Positions 15,639 to 23,747 of a stretch of 24,011 nt of DNA are shown piece after piece. Positions within the stretch are counted from its first letter, which is position 1. Each line of letters opens with the position of its first letter. The DNA is taken from assembly GCA_905214435.1 (NCBI GenBank), contig CAJMMA010000030.1, forward strand, positions 1 to 24,011, in the 5' to 3' direction. Below the pieces are notes generated by a model, which worked only from the letters and a program-made list of their open reading frames with translations, did no database searches and was not told the origin of the DNA. The translations under genes were made by a program, and so were the position numbers. The DNA comes from an uncultured bacterium. Its GTDB lineage: Bacteria > Actinomycetota > Coriobacteriia > Coriobacteriales > Coriobacteriaceae.

Positions 15639-16658
15639 TTATAAAACGATACCGTCCATAGAGTTGGCGACATTCTCGACCAGCCCCGCGCGCACGGCTT
15701 CGGCCGCCGCGAGCGTACCGTTTTTAACAGCCTCGACCGAGGTGGCACCGTGACCGATCAGGACTACGCCACGCAGGCCCAAAAGAATCGCGCCGCCCTT
15801 GGCATCACCAGAGAGCTTGGTCTTAATCTCGCGCATCTGCTTTTTGATGAGCAGCGCGGCGATCTTGGTGCCGAGCGAGGCCATAAAGGCACCCTTGAGT
15901 TCCTGAAGCAAAAACTTGGCAGCGCCCTCGGTGGCCTTGAGAGCGATATTGCCCGACATGCCGTCGGCGACCACGACGTCAAAATTGCCCGACGTAAGAT
16001 CGGTGCCTTCGCAGTTACCCACAAAGCCGGGAACGGCGGCTTTCATGGCAGGAAAGCAGGCCTTGGTAAAGTTGGAACCCTTCTCATCCTCGGTGCCATT
16101 GGCAAGCAGGCCCACGCGAGGATGCTCGATGCCCAGGACAACGCGGGCATAGGCGCTACCCATCTGGGCAAAACGCACCATGTCGTCCACCTCGACATCG
16201 GGGTTGGCACCCATGTCGCACAGCACCGTCAGGCCGCCGGCACGATTGGGCAGCGCATTGGTCAGACAGGGGCGCACCGGCTGCTTCTTGCCTTCGGCCT
16301 GATACCTAAACGGCGTCACGTATGCGGTAGCAGCGGCGGTCATGGCGCCGGTGGAGCCGGCGGAGAAGAACGCGTCCGCGTTGCCCTTTTTGATGGCGCG
16401 GCAGGCAAGCACGATCGAGGACTTGCGCTTGGTCATCACGGCGCGAATGGGATCGTCATCCATGGCGATAATGTCAGGGGCTTCCAGAGCCTCCACACGT
16501 GCATGGGCCGCGGCAAAGGGATTGACGATTTCGGCGGGACCGACTGCCAGGACCTCGATATCGGGATCGGCGGCAAGTGCAGCCTCGATACCATCGAGAA
16601 CAACCTGAGGTTTCTCGTCTCCGCCCACAACGTCTACACAAACGCGAACGTTACTCAT
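15639..16658 (-). CDS. plsX: Phosphate acyltransferase PlsX
   Basis: This encodes a 339-residue peripheral membrane enzyme that converts acyl-ACP to acyl-phosphate for PlsY, the first committed step of phospholipid synthesis in most bacteria. Family marks include V-D-V-V-G-G-D near the N-terminus (usually D-A-M-G-G-D), D-D-D-P-I-R-A-V, K-K-G-x-A-D-A-F-F-S-A-G-S-T-G-A, C-D-M-G-A-N-P-D and the late D-G-M-S-G-N-I-A-L-K and L-L-G-L-R-G-V-V-L-I-G-H-G. The ATG at 16658 is chosen over that at 16664 because AAGGAG then sits 7 bases upstream instead of 1. acpP, its substrate carrier, follows directly. An intrinsic terminator just upstream separates it from rpmF. Confidence 0.96.
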   Translation of the reverse strand: MSNVRVCVDVVGGDEKPQVVLDGIEAALAADPDIEVLAVGPAEIVNPFAAAHARVEALEAPDIIAMDDDPIRAVMTKRKSSIVLACRAIKKGNADAFFSAGSTGAMTAAATAYVTPFRYQAEGKKQPVRPCLTNALPNRAGGLTVLCDMGANPDVEVDDMVRFAQMGSAYARVVLGIEHPRVGLLANGTEDEKGSNFTKACFPAMKAAVPGFVGNCEGTDLTSGNFDVVVADGMSGNIALKATEGAAKFLLQELKGAFMASLGTKIAALLIKKQMREIKTKLSGDAKGGAILLGLRGVVLIGHGATSVEAVKNGTLAAAEAVRAGLVENVANSMDGIVL

Positions 16659-16678
16659 ATACATGCTCCTTATACAAA

Positions 16679-16705
16679 AATGGCCGACTCATTGAGCCGG
16701 CCATT
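16679..16705 (-). terminator. Intrinsic terminator between rpmF and plsX
   Basis: On the minus strand AATGGCCGGCTC and GAGTCGGCCATT form a 12-bp stem (one G-U pair) with a 3-base loop, running straight into TTTTTGTAT. This is a canonical Rho-independent terminator. It ends only a few bases before the plsX ribosome-binding site, so plsX-acpP-… must be expressed by read-through or from a promoter I cannot place. Confidence 0.85.
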
Positions 16706-16745
16706 GTGGTTCCATTTGGAACGGCATCGCATCCAGAGTATACCG

Positions 16746-16925
16746 TTACTCGGTAACGATAACCTCGCGGTCCTTGTAGAAACCGCAGCTGGGGCACACG
16801 TGGTGCGGAAGCTTGACAGCGCCGCAACGGGGGCACGTGGACTGAGCCGCAGCCGAGATCTTCATGTTGGCGGAACGACGGGTGTGAGTGCGGATACGAC
16901 CCTGCTTTTGTTTAGGTACGGGCAT
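16746..16925 (-). CDS. rpmF: 50S ribosomal protein L32
   Basis: This short gene encodes a 59-residue large-subunit ribosomal protein. The sequence starts M-P-V-P-K-Q-K-Q-G-R-I-R-T-H-T-R-R-S and has a four-cysteine zinc motif, C-P-R-C … C-P-S-C-G-F-Y, ending in Y-K-D-R-E-V-I. The ATG at 16925 is preceded by AAGGAAGG with suitable spacing. Its place after a DUF177 gene and before plsX matches the conserved yceD-rpmF-plsX arrangement of many bacteria. A strong terminator follows 41 bases after its stop. Confidence 0.96.
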   Translation of the reverse strand: MPVPKQKQGRIRTHTRRSANMKISAAAQSTCPRCGAVKLPHHVCPSCGFYKDREVIVTE

Positions 16926-16989
16926 AGTGACCTTCCTTATGAACTATCCAGTGTGGCGATTACGCGCAAGTAGCGATACTACCACAGTT

Positions 16990-17541
16990 TTACTCATCGA
17001 GCTTGAGATTCTTCAATGCTGCAAATGGATTTTCCGTGGCAGCGGCCCATTCTGCCTCTGCCTGGGCGCAATCGCATTGCTCGACGTTGAGATTGCAACC
17101 GCAAGTGGGGCACAGGCCGCGGCAATCGGGCTTGCACAGAACGACAAACGGCGTGTCCATGACGACCGCGTCGTTGATGGGCTCACCCAGATCGACGATG
17201 CGGTCCTCACCCAGGAGCTCGTAGCCGTTCTCGTAGGCCTCGGGATCCTCGGGCTCCTCAAAGAGGTAGAACTCCTCGATCTCGCCGGCGATATCAAACG
17301 AGGCAGGCTCCAGGCAACGGTCGCACTCGCCGATGGCGTGCGCGCGGACCATGCCCGTGAGCAAGACACCGGTACCGGCATTGGTAAAGACAACGTCGTA
17401 GTCGATGCCGTCCTGTAGCTGGTACTCCTTCTCGCCCACCGTGTAGGTGGCAACATCGACCTTGCCGGTCAGCGGATACGAATCACCAGGAAACTCGAGC
17501 TGCTCGGAAAGATCGACGGTAACGCTCGGGAACTCAGCCAT
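16990..17541 (-). CDS. DUF177 (YceD-like) protein
   Basis: This encodes a 183-residue cytosolic protein of the DUF177/YceD family, which is linked to ribosome or 23S rRNA biogenesis by its near-universal location before rpmF; its precise activity is not settled. Visible marks are the C-D-R-C-L-E-P motif near the middle and a C-terminal Cys cluster C-x-x-x-C-x-x-x-C-P-x-C-G-x-N-L-N-x-x-x-C. These could bind zinc. An acidic stretch (F-E-E-P-E-D-P-E) lies between them. The start ATG overlaps the upstream stop codon by one base (TAATG), which argues for coupling and for preferring it over the GTG six bases earlier. Confidence 0.92.
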   Translation of the reverse strand: MAEFPSVTVDLSEQLEFPGDSYPLTGKVDVATYTVGEKEYQLQDGIDYDVVFTNAGTGVLLTGMVRAHAIGECDRCLEPASFDIAGEIEEFYLFEEPEDPEAYENGYELLGEDRIVDLGEPINDAVVMDTPFVVLCKPDCRGLCPTCGCNLNVEQCDCAQAEAEWAAATENPFAALKNLKLDE

Positions 17542-18038
17542 TACCACTGACCGTTCTGCTGGGCGGCACCCTCATTGAGCTGCTGACGGCAACGGGTGAC
17601 GGTGCCGGTCAGGCTCTTAAGGTTCTCCTCGAGGTGCGTAAAGACCTGCTCGGCGTAATCCTCGGCGGCATAGCGCGTCTCGCGCTCATACTGCTGGGCA
17701 CGGTCGCGGATGTCGTCGGCCTGCTGCTGGGCTAAGCGGACGATCTCCTGCTCACCGGCAATGGTGAGCGCCTGCTGCTGAGCATCGGCAATGATGGAAT
17801 CGGCCTGAGCGGCGGCGGAAGCCATAAGCTCCTCGCGCTCTTTGAGGATACGGCGGGACTTCTGCCACTCCTCGGGATAGCTCATGCGGATCTCATCGAG
17901 GATGTTAAAGAAGACGTCGGCGTCGATAACCTTCATCTGGGCGTTCTTGCCGAACGGCGTCTTAGCCTCTTCGATGAGCCCCTCGAGCTCGTCGACAAGA
18001 CTCACGATCCTGTCGCCAGGAAAATTCTCGCCCGGCAT
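17541..18038 (-). CDS. SepIVA-like / DivIVA-type coiled-coil protein
   Basis: This encodes 165 residues, mostly helical and charged. Residues ~8-60 form a conserved N-terminal segment (I-V-S-L-V-D-E-L-E-G-L-I-E-E-A-K, then D-A-D-V-F-F-N-I-L-D-E-I-R). Residues ~65-145 are a predicted coiled coil rich in Ala, Gln and Glu, including repeated A-D-S-I-I-A-D-A-Q-Q-Q-A type blocks. It resembles mycobacterial SepIVA (Rv2927c), a DivIVA-domain factor of the cell-division and elongation machinery, which also lies next to a DUF177 gene and rnc. The assignment rests on remembered sequence and gene order. The ATG at 18038 has GGAG 5 bases upstream; longer starts lack this. A TG-TAAACT extended -10-like box lies in the gap to coaD, so a local promoter is possible. 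Confidence 0.75.
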   Translation of the reverse strand: MPGENFPGDRIVSLVDELEGLIEEAKTPFGKNAQMKVIDADVFFNILDEIRMSYPEEWQKSRRILKEREELMASAAAQADSIIADAQQQALTIAGEQEIVRLAQQQADDIRDRAQQYERETRYAAEDYAEQVFTHLEENLKSLTGTVTRCRQQLNEGAAQQNGQW

Positions 18039-18106
18039 CCGGTCTCCTTTCATAGGTAACATATCATCGTGTTAGTTTACCACATGCCACCAGGCAATAA
18101 AAAACG

Positions 18107-18604
18107 TCACGAAAAGCGATGTTTGAGCGCTTCGACCACGTTGGGCGGCACAAACGTCGACACGTCGCTGCCAAGCGACGCGATCTGGCGCACCACCGAA
18201 CTCGAGATATAGCCGTACTGCGGAGCACTCATGACAAAGATGGACTCCAGCTCGTTATCCAGGCGGTAGTTAAGGTCGGCCTGCTGCAGTTCGTACTCAA
18301 AGTCGGTCATGGCGCGCAGACCCTTAACGACGGCACCCGCCCCCTGCTCACGTGCAAAGTCGACCAGCAGGCCGGTGAAAGGCAGTACCTCGATGCCGTC
18401 CAAATCGCCGAGGGCCTCGCGGGCCAGCGCCACGCGCTCGTCGAGCATAAAGGTGGTGCCCACGCCGTTTTTGCCCTGTGATTCGGCCACGGCGACAATC
18501 ACGCTGGGAAAGATGCGGCGGGCTCGGCGAATCACGTCAATGTGGCCAAAAGTGATGGGATCGAAGGTGCCCGGGACGATTACGCGGTTGATGGTGTCAT
18601 TCAT
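18107..18604 (-). CDS. coaD: Phosphopantetheine adenylyltransferase
   Basis: This encodes a 165-residue cytosolic nucleotidyltransferase that converts 4'-phosphopantetheine and ATP to dephospho-CoA, the penultimate step of CoA synthesis. The N-terminus has P-G-T-F-D-P-I-T-F-G-H at 11-21, the T-x-G-H adenylyl-transfer motif. The conserved V-K-G-L-R block and the C-terminal Y-I-S-S-S-V-V-R-Q-I-A motif are also present. Length is standard. A longer frame reaches 18856, but the ATG at 18604 gives the family N-terminus and lies inside the end of rsmD, overlapping it by 8 bases (ATGAATGA). The rsmD-coaD pairing is common in bacteria. Confidence 0.97.
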   Translation of the reverse strand: MNDTINRVIVPGTFDPITFGHIDVIRRARRIFPSVIVAVAESQGKNGVGTTFMLDERVALAREALGDLDGIEVLPFTGLLVDFAREQGAGAVVKGLRAMTDFEYELQQADLNYRLDNELESIFVMSAPQYGYISSSVVRQIASLGSDVSTFVPPNVVEALKHRFS

Positions 18605-19241
18605 GGGTGTCCTCCGAAGGCACATCCTCGTCATTTTCGTTCTCGTCAGCATGGTCGTTCTCGTCCTCGACCACCCAGCGCAGCAAGTCAACCGAGGTAA
18701 TGCCGTAGCGCTTCTCTCGCACGGTCTTAAAACAAGCCGGATGAGCACCTGCATCGGCTGTGGCATGCTCAAACAGGGCAAAGGCCCCGGGCGCCAGCAG
18801 TCCCTGCTGGGAAAGATTTTGCAGCAGCTCCTCGACCGGCTCGGCGCCAAAGGCATAGGGCGGGTCGAGCAAGATCAGATCAAAGGGACCACCCGGCACA
18901 CGGCCGCGCGAGGCGCTCGCCAGCACATCGCCGGTAACGACACGCCAACGCGAGCGGTCGCGGCACAGCGACTCGATATTCTTGGTGATCAGACGGGCGG
19001 CATTGCGATCGATCTCGAACGTGGTGAGCGAGCGGGCGCCACGCGAGAGCATCTCGATTCCCAGGGCGCCGGAGCCGCCAAAGGCGTCCAGCACGCGGAC
19101 CTCGTCCAGATCGAAGTCGAGCGCCGACATGACCATGGACGCGCATGCCTCGCGCACGCGATCGGTCGTGGGACGGGTGACATCGCGCCCACGCGGCTCT
19201 TCGATCTTGCGGCCGCGCCATTCACCGCCGATGATTCTCAT
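18597..19241 (-). CDS. rsmD: 16S rRNA (guanine966-N2)-methyltransferase RsmD
   Basis: This encodes a 214-residue SAM-dependent methyltransferase expected to modify G966 of 16S rRNA. It opens with M-R-I-I-G-G-E-W-R-G-R and carries T-R-P-T-T-D-R-V-R-E near 22-31, the SAM-binding V-L-D-A-F-G-G-S-G-A-L-G-I-E near 50, and the catalytic D-P-P-Y near 124. The family usually has F-A-G-S-G at the SAM loop; here it is F-G-G-S-G. The last ~25 residues form an acidic, probably disordered tail that encodes the start of coaD. The start overlaps the recG stop by four bases (ATGA). Confidence 0.95.
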   Translation of the reverse strand: MRIIGGEWRGRKIEEPRGRDVTRPTTDRVREACASMVMSALDFDLDEVRVLDAFGGSGALGIEMLSRGARSLTTFEIDRNAARLITKNIESLCRDRSRWRVVTGDVLASASRGRVPGGPFDLILLDPPYAFGAEPVEELLQNLSQQGLLAPGAFALFEHATADAGAHPACFKTVREKRYGITSVDLLRWVVEDENDHADENENDEDVPSEDTHE

Positions 19242-21415
19242 CCTCCGCTGACCTCCTTAAAGATATGTCGATAACGCATGGCGACCGCGTCGCGCAAGGG
19301 GCGCGTCGCCACGGAGTCAAGGTTGCAAGCATACCGCAAGAGCTCGACCGCGTCCAAATGGGCCCATTCGATAAGATCCTCGTCGGCGTCCAGGTCCACA
19401 AAGCGCAGGGTCACGCCGCCGTGCTGGCGGTAGCCGAGGATCTCGCCCTCGTGGCGCAGGCGCAGGTCCATCTGGGCGAGCGTAAAGCCGTCAGAGGTCT
19501 TTTCGAGCGACTGGAGACGGTCTTGTGCCGCCGACGCGCCACCGTTGCCCATGGAGTGCGTCATGACCAGGCAAGAGCCCGACACGCTGCCGCGGCCCAC
19601 GCGACCGCGCAGCTGGTGCAGGGCCGCCAAGCCAAAGCGCTCACCGTTCTCGATGACCATGACGGTGGCGTTGGGTACGTCGACACCCACCTCGACCACC
19701 GTGGTCGATACGAGCACGTCGATCTCGCCGCGCTTGAAGGCATCGATCACGCGGTCCTTCTCCCCCGCCGGCATGCGGCCGTGAAGGCGCTCGATGCTAA
19801 GTCCCGGCAGCGCCAGGCGCAGTCGGTCGAGCTCGGTTGTCGTATCGTGCAGCGGTACAGGCACGGTCACGCGGCCCTCGTCGTCGCGGGCGATACCGGG
19901 TACGTCTTCCAGCTCATCGGCCGAGTCACTCGGCTCCACGAGGGGGCAGATCACATAGGCCTGCTGGCCTTTTGCATGTGCCTCGCGGATGGCACCGTAG
20001 GCAAGGTCGCGGCTCGACTCGGTAAGCACGCGCGTCGTAACGCCCGCCCCCGGAACAGGCCGATGGCGGATGATGCTCGTGTCCAGGTCGCCGTAGACCG
20101 AGAGCGCCAACGTGCGCGGGATCGGCGTGGCCGTCATAACGAGCAGGTCGGCACCCGGCCCCTTGGCACGCAGGGCATTGCGCTGGCCCACACCGAAGCG
20201 GTGCTGCTCGTCGATGACGACAAGCGACAGATGCTTAAACGCCACGTTGTCCGAAAGGACCGCGTGGGTTCCAAAGAGGACGTCGAGCTCGCCCGATTCC
20301 AGCTGCGCATGGATCTGCTCGCGCTCGGCCGCCGGCGTGGCACCCGTCAGGAGCGCCCAGGACATGCCAGCCTGGGAAAGCAAGGGGCCGGTCTTATCGG
20401 CATATTGGCGCGCCAGCACGCCCGTAGGCGCCATAACGCAGGACTGAGTGCCCGAATCGGCCGCGACAGCCAGCGCGCAGGCGGCGACGGCCGTCTTGCC
20501 GGTACCGACGTCGCCCAGTAGCAGGCGGTTCATCACGCGCCCGCCATCGCACATATCGTGCAGGATGTCTTGGAACGCGGCCTCCTGCTCGTCGCTCAGC
20601 GAAAACGGCAGGGCTTCCCTGAGCGCCGCCAGGTGCTCACCAGCGACGTGGGCGTAGGGAGCAACTTCGACCAAGCCGCCGTCGTTGCGCAATCGCAGCG
20701 CCAGCTGCAGGTAGAGGCACTCCTCATAGGCAAGCCGTTCACGCGCAATATCGCGCTCGGCCATGCTCGATGGAAAGTGAATTGAGCGCAGCGCGCGGGC
20801 ATTGCTCATCAGGCGGCGCTTGGCGCGCAAGCGTGCGGGAATCGGGTCGAAGGGATTGCCGACGACCTCGAGCGCGCCGCTAACGATGCGGCGCATCCAC
20901 GCCTGGCTCACGCCATCGCTCACGTAATGGACCGGCAGAATGGTGCCCGCGGCACGCCCACCCTCGAGCTTTTCGAAATGCGGAGAGGCCATCTGCTTAA
21001 AGCCGTAGGCAAACTCGACCTTACCCATCACGGCCAGGCGGTCTCCCTGCTTAAACTGTTGGGCAATCCATGGCTGACGGAAAAAGGCGACTTGCAGCAC
21101 CCCCGTCTCGTCCACCAGCGAGACCTCGGTCACCTGCATACGCGGGCGAGGCTGCTTTTGGACGATACGATCGACCGTGGCGATGATGGTGCACACGGTA
21201 CCGATGGGAGCCATCTCGATGGACCAGGAGCGCGTAAAGTCGAGATATCGATGAGGGATATGGAGAAGGAGGTCCCCCACCGTCCGAATTCCCAGACGGC
21301 GAAGGGCCTCCTCACGTTTACCCGAAACATATTTGAGTCGCGCGATATCCTCGTCGAGCGCATTGCTCTGCGCAAAGCGCTCCGAGACGCGCGGCACGGA
21401 GCACAGCTCGGACAT
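19238..21415 (-). CDS. recG: ATP-dependent DNA helicase RecG
   Basis: This encodes a 725-residue superfamily 2 helicase that reverses stalled replication forks and branch-migrates recombination intermediates. The N-terminal wedge/OB region (~60-155) includes the V-D-E-T-G strand. The helicase core has Walker A G-D-V-G-T-G-K-T at 301-308 (most RecG proteins have Ser in place of this Thr), A-P-T-G-V-L-A near 329-335, the DEAH-like D-E-Q-H-R-F-G-V at 402-409, T-A-T-P-I-P-R-T-L, a late S-T-T-V-V-E-V-G-V-D-V-P-N and H-Q-L-R-G-R-V-G-R-G. Length is within the family range. The ATG has only a weak ribosome-binding signal, but it lies 10 bases after the fakA stop and is probably coupled. Confidence 0.97.
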   Translation of the reverse strand: MSELCSVPRVSERFAQSNALDEDIARLKYVSGKREEALRRLGIRTVGDLLLHIPHRYLDFTRSWSIEMAPIGTVCTIIATVDRIVQKQPRPRMQVTEVSLVDETGVLQVAFFRQPWIAQQFKQGDRLAVMGKVEFAYGFKQMASPHFEKLEGGRAAGTILPVHYVSDGVSQAWMRRIVSGALEVVGNPFDPIPARLRAKRRLMSNARALRSIHFPSSMAERDIARERLAYEECLYLQLALRLRNDGGLVEVAPYAHVAGEHLAALREALPFSLSDEQEAAFQDILHDMCDGGRVMNRLLLGDVGTGKTAVAACALAVAADSGTQSCVMAPTGVLARQYADKTGPLLSQAGMSWALLTGATPAAEREQIHAQLESGELDVLFGTHAVLSDNVAFKHLSLVVIDEQHRFGVGQRNALRAKGPGADLLVMTATPIPRTLALSVYGDLDTSIIRHRPVPGAGVTTRVLTESSRDLAYGAIREAHAKGQQAYVICPLVEPSDSADELEDVPGIARDDEGRVTVPVPLHDTTTELDRLRLALPGLSIERLHGRMPAGEKDRVIDAFKRGEIDVLVSTTVVEVGVDVPNATVMVIENGERFGLAALHQLRGRVGRGSVSGSCLVMTHSMGNGGASAAQDRLQSLEKTSDGFTLAQMDLRLRHEGEILGYRQHGGVTLRFVDLDADEDLIEWAHLDAVELLRYACNLDSVATRPLRDAVAMRYRHIFKEVSGG

Positions 21416-21425
21416 GGCCAGATGC

Positions 21426-23087
21426 CTACTCGATCGAGAAGATCACGGGATAGAGCGGCTGCTCGCCACGATGGGCATCGATCTCCAGGTCGGGCTGAGC
21501 CTCCTCAATGGCGTCGACGATCTCCTGGAAGGCCTCATCGGACAGTTCCTCGCCGGCCAGAATCGTCAGCGCGTCGCCCTCCTCTTCCTCCTGCATACGG
21601 TTGATGCAATCGAGCGTGACCTGCTTCACGTCGGAGCCGACCACGTCGATGGAGCCGGCAATGATGCCCATGACGTCACCGGAGTGAATTGGCGAACCGT
21701 CGGAGGCACTGGAGTCGCGCACGGCGCGGGTGACCTCGCCATCGCGGACCTCGCTGATGGCGTCGACCATAGCGGCGACGGCATCCTCGAGCTCGGAATC
21801 GGGCAGGACCGCGAACAGCGCGGAGAAGGCCTGCGGAACGGTCTTGGTGGGAACGACGGCGACCTTCTTGTCGGTGCAGGCAGAGGCAGCGGCCTCGGCG
21901 GCCATGCGGATGTTGCCGTTGTTGGGCAGAATGATGACCGAGGTCGCGTTGACCTGGTCGACGGCGCCCAGCAGGTCTGCAGTCGAGGGATTCATGGTCT
22001 GGCCACCGGACACGATCACGTCAACGCCGAGGGACTTGAGGATGTCTGCCTCGCCGGAACCGGCGGCAACGGCGACAAAGCCCAGGGCCTTCGCGGGCTC
22101 GGCGGCCTTCTCCTGGTCCTCGTGGATCTTGGCGGTACGGTCGTGGGCCTCCATCTCCATGTTGTGGATAAAGACCTCGTAGATCTGGCCAAGCTGCAGC
22201 ATGTGCTCGAGCACCAGGTTCGGGGTGTTGGAGTGCACGTGGATCTTGTAGTCGGGATATGCGCCCACGAGCAGCTCACAGTCGCCCATGGAACCCAGGA
22301 ACTTAAGGCACTCGTCCTCGTCAAACGGGGCGTCGGCCTTAAAGAGGAACTCGTTGCAGTAGCGGAACTCCGAGCCCTCCCAATCGTCGTTGGCCTCGAT
22401 CTCAACGCGGCCAAGAGCGGCATCGCGTGCAGAGCCAGCGGAATCGAACGTAGCGGAGAAATCCTCGACAACGGTGCTGCGACCAAGTGCTGCAGCCACA
22501 AAGTTCTCCAAGAAGATGGCAAAGCCGAAGGCGCCGGAGTCGACCACGCCGTTCTCTTTGAGGACGGGCAGCAGGTCGGGCGTGCGAGCGACGGACTGGT
22601 AGGCCTCGACGACGATGGCATCGAGCGCGTCCTCGGCCGAGAACTTCTTCTTTTCGCACTCGTCGGCCTTGGTCGAGACATCGCGCAGCACCGTGAGAAT
22701 CGTGCCCTCGATGGGCTTACGGACGGCCTGGAAGGCGACCTTGACGGCGCGGCGGAAGGCGAAGGCGATGTTGGCGGACGTAATGGGCTCGTCGGCGGAG
22801 ACAAGGCCCTCGGCCACACCGCGCAGGATCTGCGAGGTAATGACGCCGGAGTTACCGCGGGCGCCCATCAGGGAGCCGTGGGTGATGGCGCCGGCAATGG
22901 CCTCCATGTCGGCATCGGCGGGAAGGGCGGAGAGCTCCTTGGTCACCGAGGCGAGCGTGAGCGACATGTTGGTGCCGGTGTCGCCGTCGGGTACGGGGAA
23001 GACGTTGAGCTTATTGATCTCCTCGGCCTTGTCAGAAACGGCAGCCGCAGCGATCGGAAAACAGGTGCGAATGGTCTTTGCAATCAT
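21426..23087 (-). CDS. fakA: DAK2/DhaL domain fatty acid kinase, FakA-like (YloV family)
   Basis: This encodes a 553-residue cytosolic protein of the YloV/FakA family. FakA phosphorylates fatty acids presented by a FakB (DegV) partner so they can enter phospholipid synthesis via acyl-phosphate, the PlsX product. The N-terminal DhaL kinase domain has N-V-F-P-V-P-D-G-D-T-G-T-N-M at ~28-41, with the metal-binding aspartates, and G-S-L-M-G-A-R-G-N-S-G at 71-81. A middle domain includes Y-C-N-E-F-L-F, and the C-terminal domain has I-V-S-G-G-Q-T-M-N-P-S-T and I-I-L-P-N-N-G-N. No fakB is in the window. The ATG has GGAG 13 bases upstream, rather far. asp23 precedes it by 27 bases. Confidence 0.92.
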   Translation of the reverse strand: MIAKTIRTCFPIAAAAVSDKAEEINKLNVFPVPDGDTGTNMSLTLASVTKELSALPADADMEAIAGAITHGSLMGARGNSGVITSQILRGVAEGLVSADEPITSANIAFAFRRAVKVAFQAVRKPIEGTILTVLRDVSTKADECEKKKFSAEDALDAIVVEAYQSVARTPDLLPVLKENGVVDSGAFGFAIFLENFVAAALGRSTVVEDFSATFDSAGSARDAALGRVEIEANDDWEGSEFRYCNEFLFKADAPFDEDECLKFLGSMGDCELLVGAYPDYKIHVHSNTPNLVLEHMLQLGQIYEVFIHNMEMEAHDRTAKIHEDQEKAAEPAKALGFVAVAAGSGEADILKSLGVDVIVSGGQTMNPSTADLLGAVDQVNATSVIILPNNGNIRMAAEAAASACTDKKVAVVPTKTVPQAFSALFAVLPDSELEDAVAAMVDAISEVRDGEVTRAVRDSSASDGSPIHSGDVMGIIAGSIDVVGSDVKQVTLDCINRMQEEEEGDALTILAGEELSDEAFQEIVDAIEEAQPDLEIDAHRGEQPLYPVIFSIE

Positions 23088-23114
23088 GGGTATTTGAATC
23101 TCCGTTTTCGGATG

Positions 23115-23471
23115 CTAGTTCAGACGGCTCTTGAGCGCGTCGATATGGATGCCGATCTTAAGGCTGGCGGGATCGATTTGGGCAATCTCCTGCAGGGTAA
23201 AGGCAACGGAGCTCGAAAGGTTGTGGCAGACGGACTTCATGTTGACGCCGTTCTCGAGCACGACGTGAAGATCGACCGTAAGGCCGTTCTCGTCGGCGGA
23301 GACAAGCACGCCCTTGCGGAGGCGCTGACCGGCAAGCAGGCGCACGCTCTCGGCGCCCTGGAGCTGCTCGGCCATACCGACGACGCCATAGCACGTCATC
23401 GCAGCATAACCGGCAATATCGGCAATAACGTCGTTCGAGACGCTCAGGCTGCCGTTAATGGTCTCAGACAC
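23115..23471 (-). CDS. Asp23/Gls24 family (DUF322) envelope-stress protein
   Basis: This encodes a 118-residue cytosolic protein of the Asp23/YloU family, associated with cell-envelope homeostasis in Gram-positive bacteria. It shows the family pattern: N-G-S-L-S-V-S-N-D-V-I-A-D-I-A-G-Y-A-A, then G-V-V-G-M-A, then V-D-L-H-V-V-L-E-N-G-V-N and a helix ending near the C-terminus. The start is GTG at 23471 with AAGGAG 6 bases upstream; the frame continues to 23504 without such a signal. Its place directly upstream of a FakA-like gene is conserved in many Gram-positive genomes. It appears to be the first gene of the long minus-strand array. Confidence 0.88.
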   Translation of the reverse strand: MSETINGSLSVSNDVIADIAGYAAMTCYGVVGMAEQLQGAESVRLLAGQRLRKGVLVSADENGLTVDLHVVLENGVNMKSVCHNLSSSVAFTLQEIAQIDPASLKIGIHIDALKSRLN

Positions 23472-23527
23472 AAGAATCTCCTTATCTGGTGCTCGCGACA
23501 CCATCTCGTGGGAGCAATCATTGCATT

Positions 23528-23533
23528 ATTCTA
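23528..23533 (-). promoter_or_regulatory. Candidate -10 box upstream of asp23
   Basis: TAGAAT on the minus strand lies about 57 bases before the asp23-like GTG start, in an otherwise GC-rich gap. No good -35 is found at 16-18 bases spacing, so this is tentative. Confidence 0.25.
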
Positions 23534-23631
23534 CAACGAGCGCGCCATGTTGAGGTGGTGGGTCGCGGGAATACATCCTCGACACGAAATGTTGATACGG
23601 TAACGTTCGCGCCAGGCGATCGCGGCATGAA

Positions 23632-23659
23632 AAAACCCGCCGCATAAGCGACGGGTTTT
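23632..23659 (-). terminator. Intrinsic terminator of the tRNA-Asn genes
   Basis: On the minus strand AAAACCCG-T-CGC and GCG-G-CGGGTTTT form a 12-bp stem (one G-U pair) with a 4-base loop, ending in six T residues. It begins 7 bases after the second-transcribed tRNA and isolates the tRNA unit from asp23. Confidence 0.85.
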
Positions 23660-23665
23660 ACAACC

Positions 23666-23740
23666 TGGCTCCCCGGGTAGGACTCGAACCTACAACAGCG
23701 CGGTTAACAGCCGCGTGCTCTACCATTGAGCTACCGAGGA
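23666..23740 (-). tRNA. tRNA-Asn (GUU), copy 2 in transcription order
   Basis: The 75-base gene has a 7-bp acceptor stem (TCCTCGG with CCGGGGA), D-arm GCTCAATGGTAGAGC, anticodon stem CGCGG/CCGCG with loop CTGTTAA (anticodon GTT at 23706-23708), and T-arm with loop TTCGAGT. The discriminator is G and the CCA end is encoded. It is identical to the neighbouring copy. Confidence 0.97.
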
Positions 23741-23747
23741 ATTTAAA

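Noticed and set aside
21333..23603. A 756-codon open frame on the plus strand
   Set aside because: It is fully antisense to the clear FakA-like and Asp23-like genes and shows no family motif. Long antisense frames are expected from the GC-rich third-position bias here.
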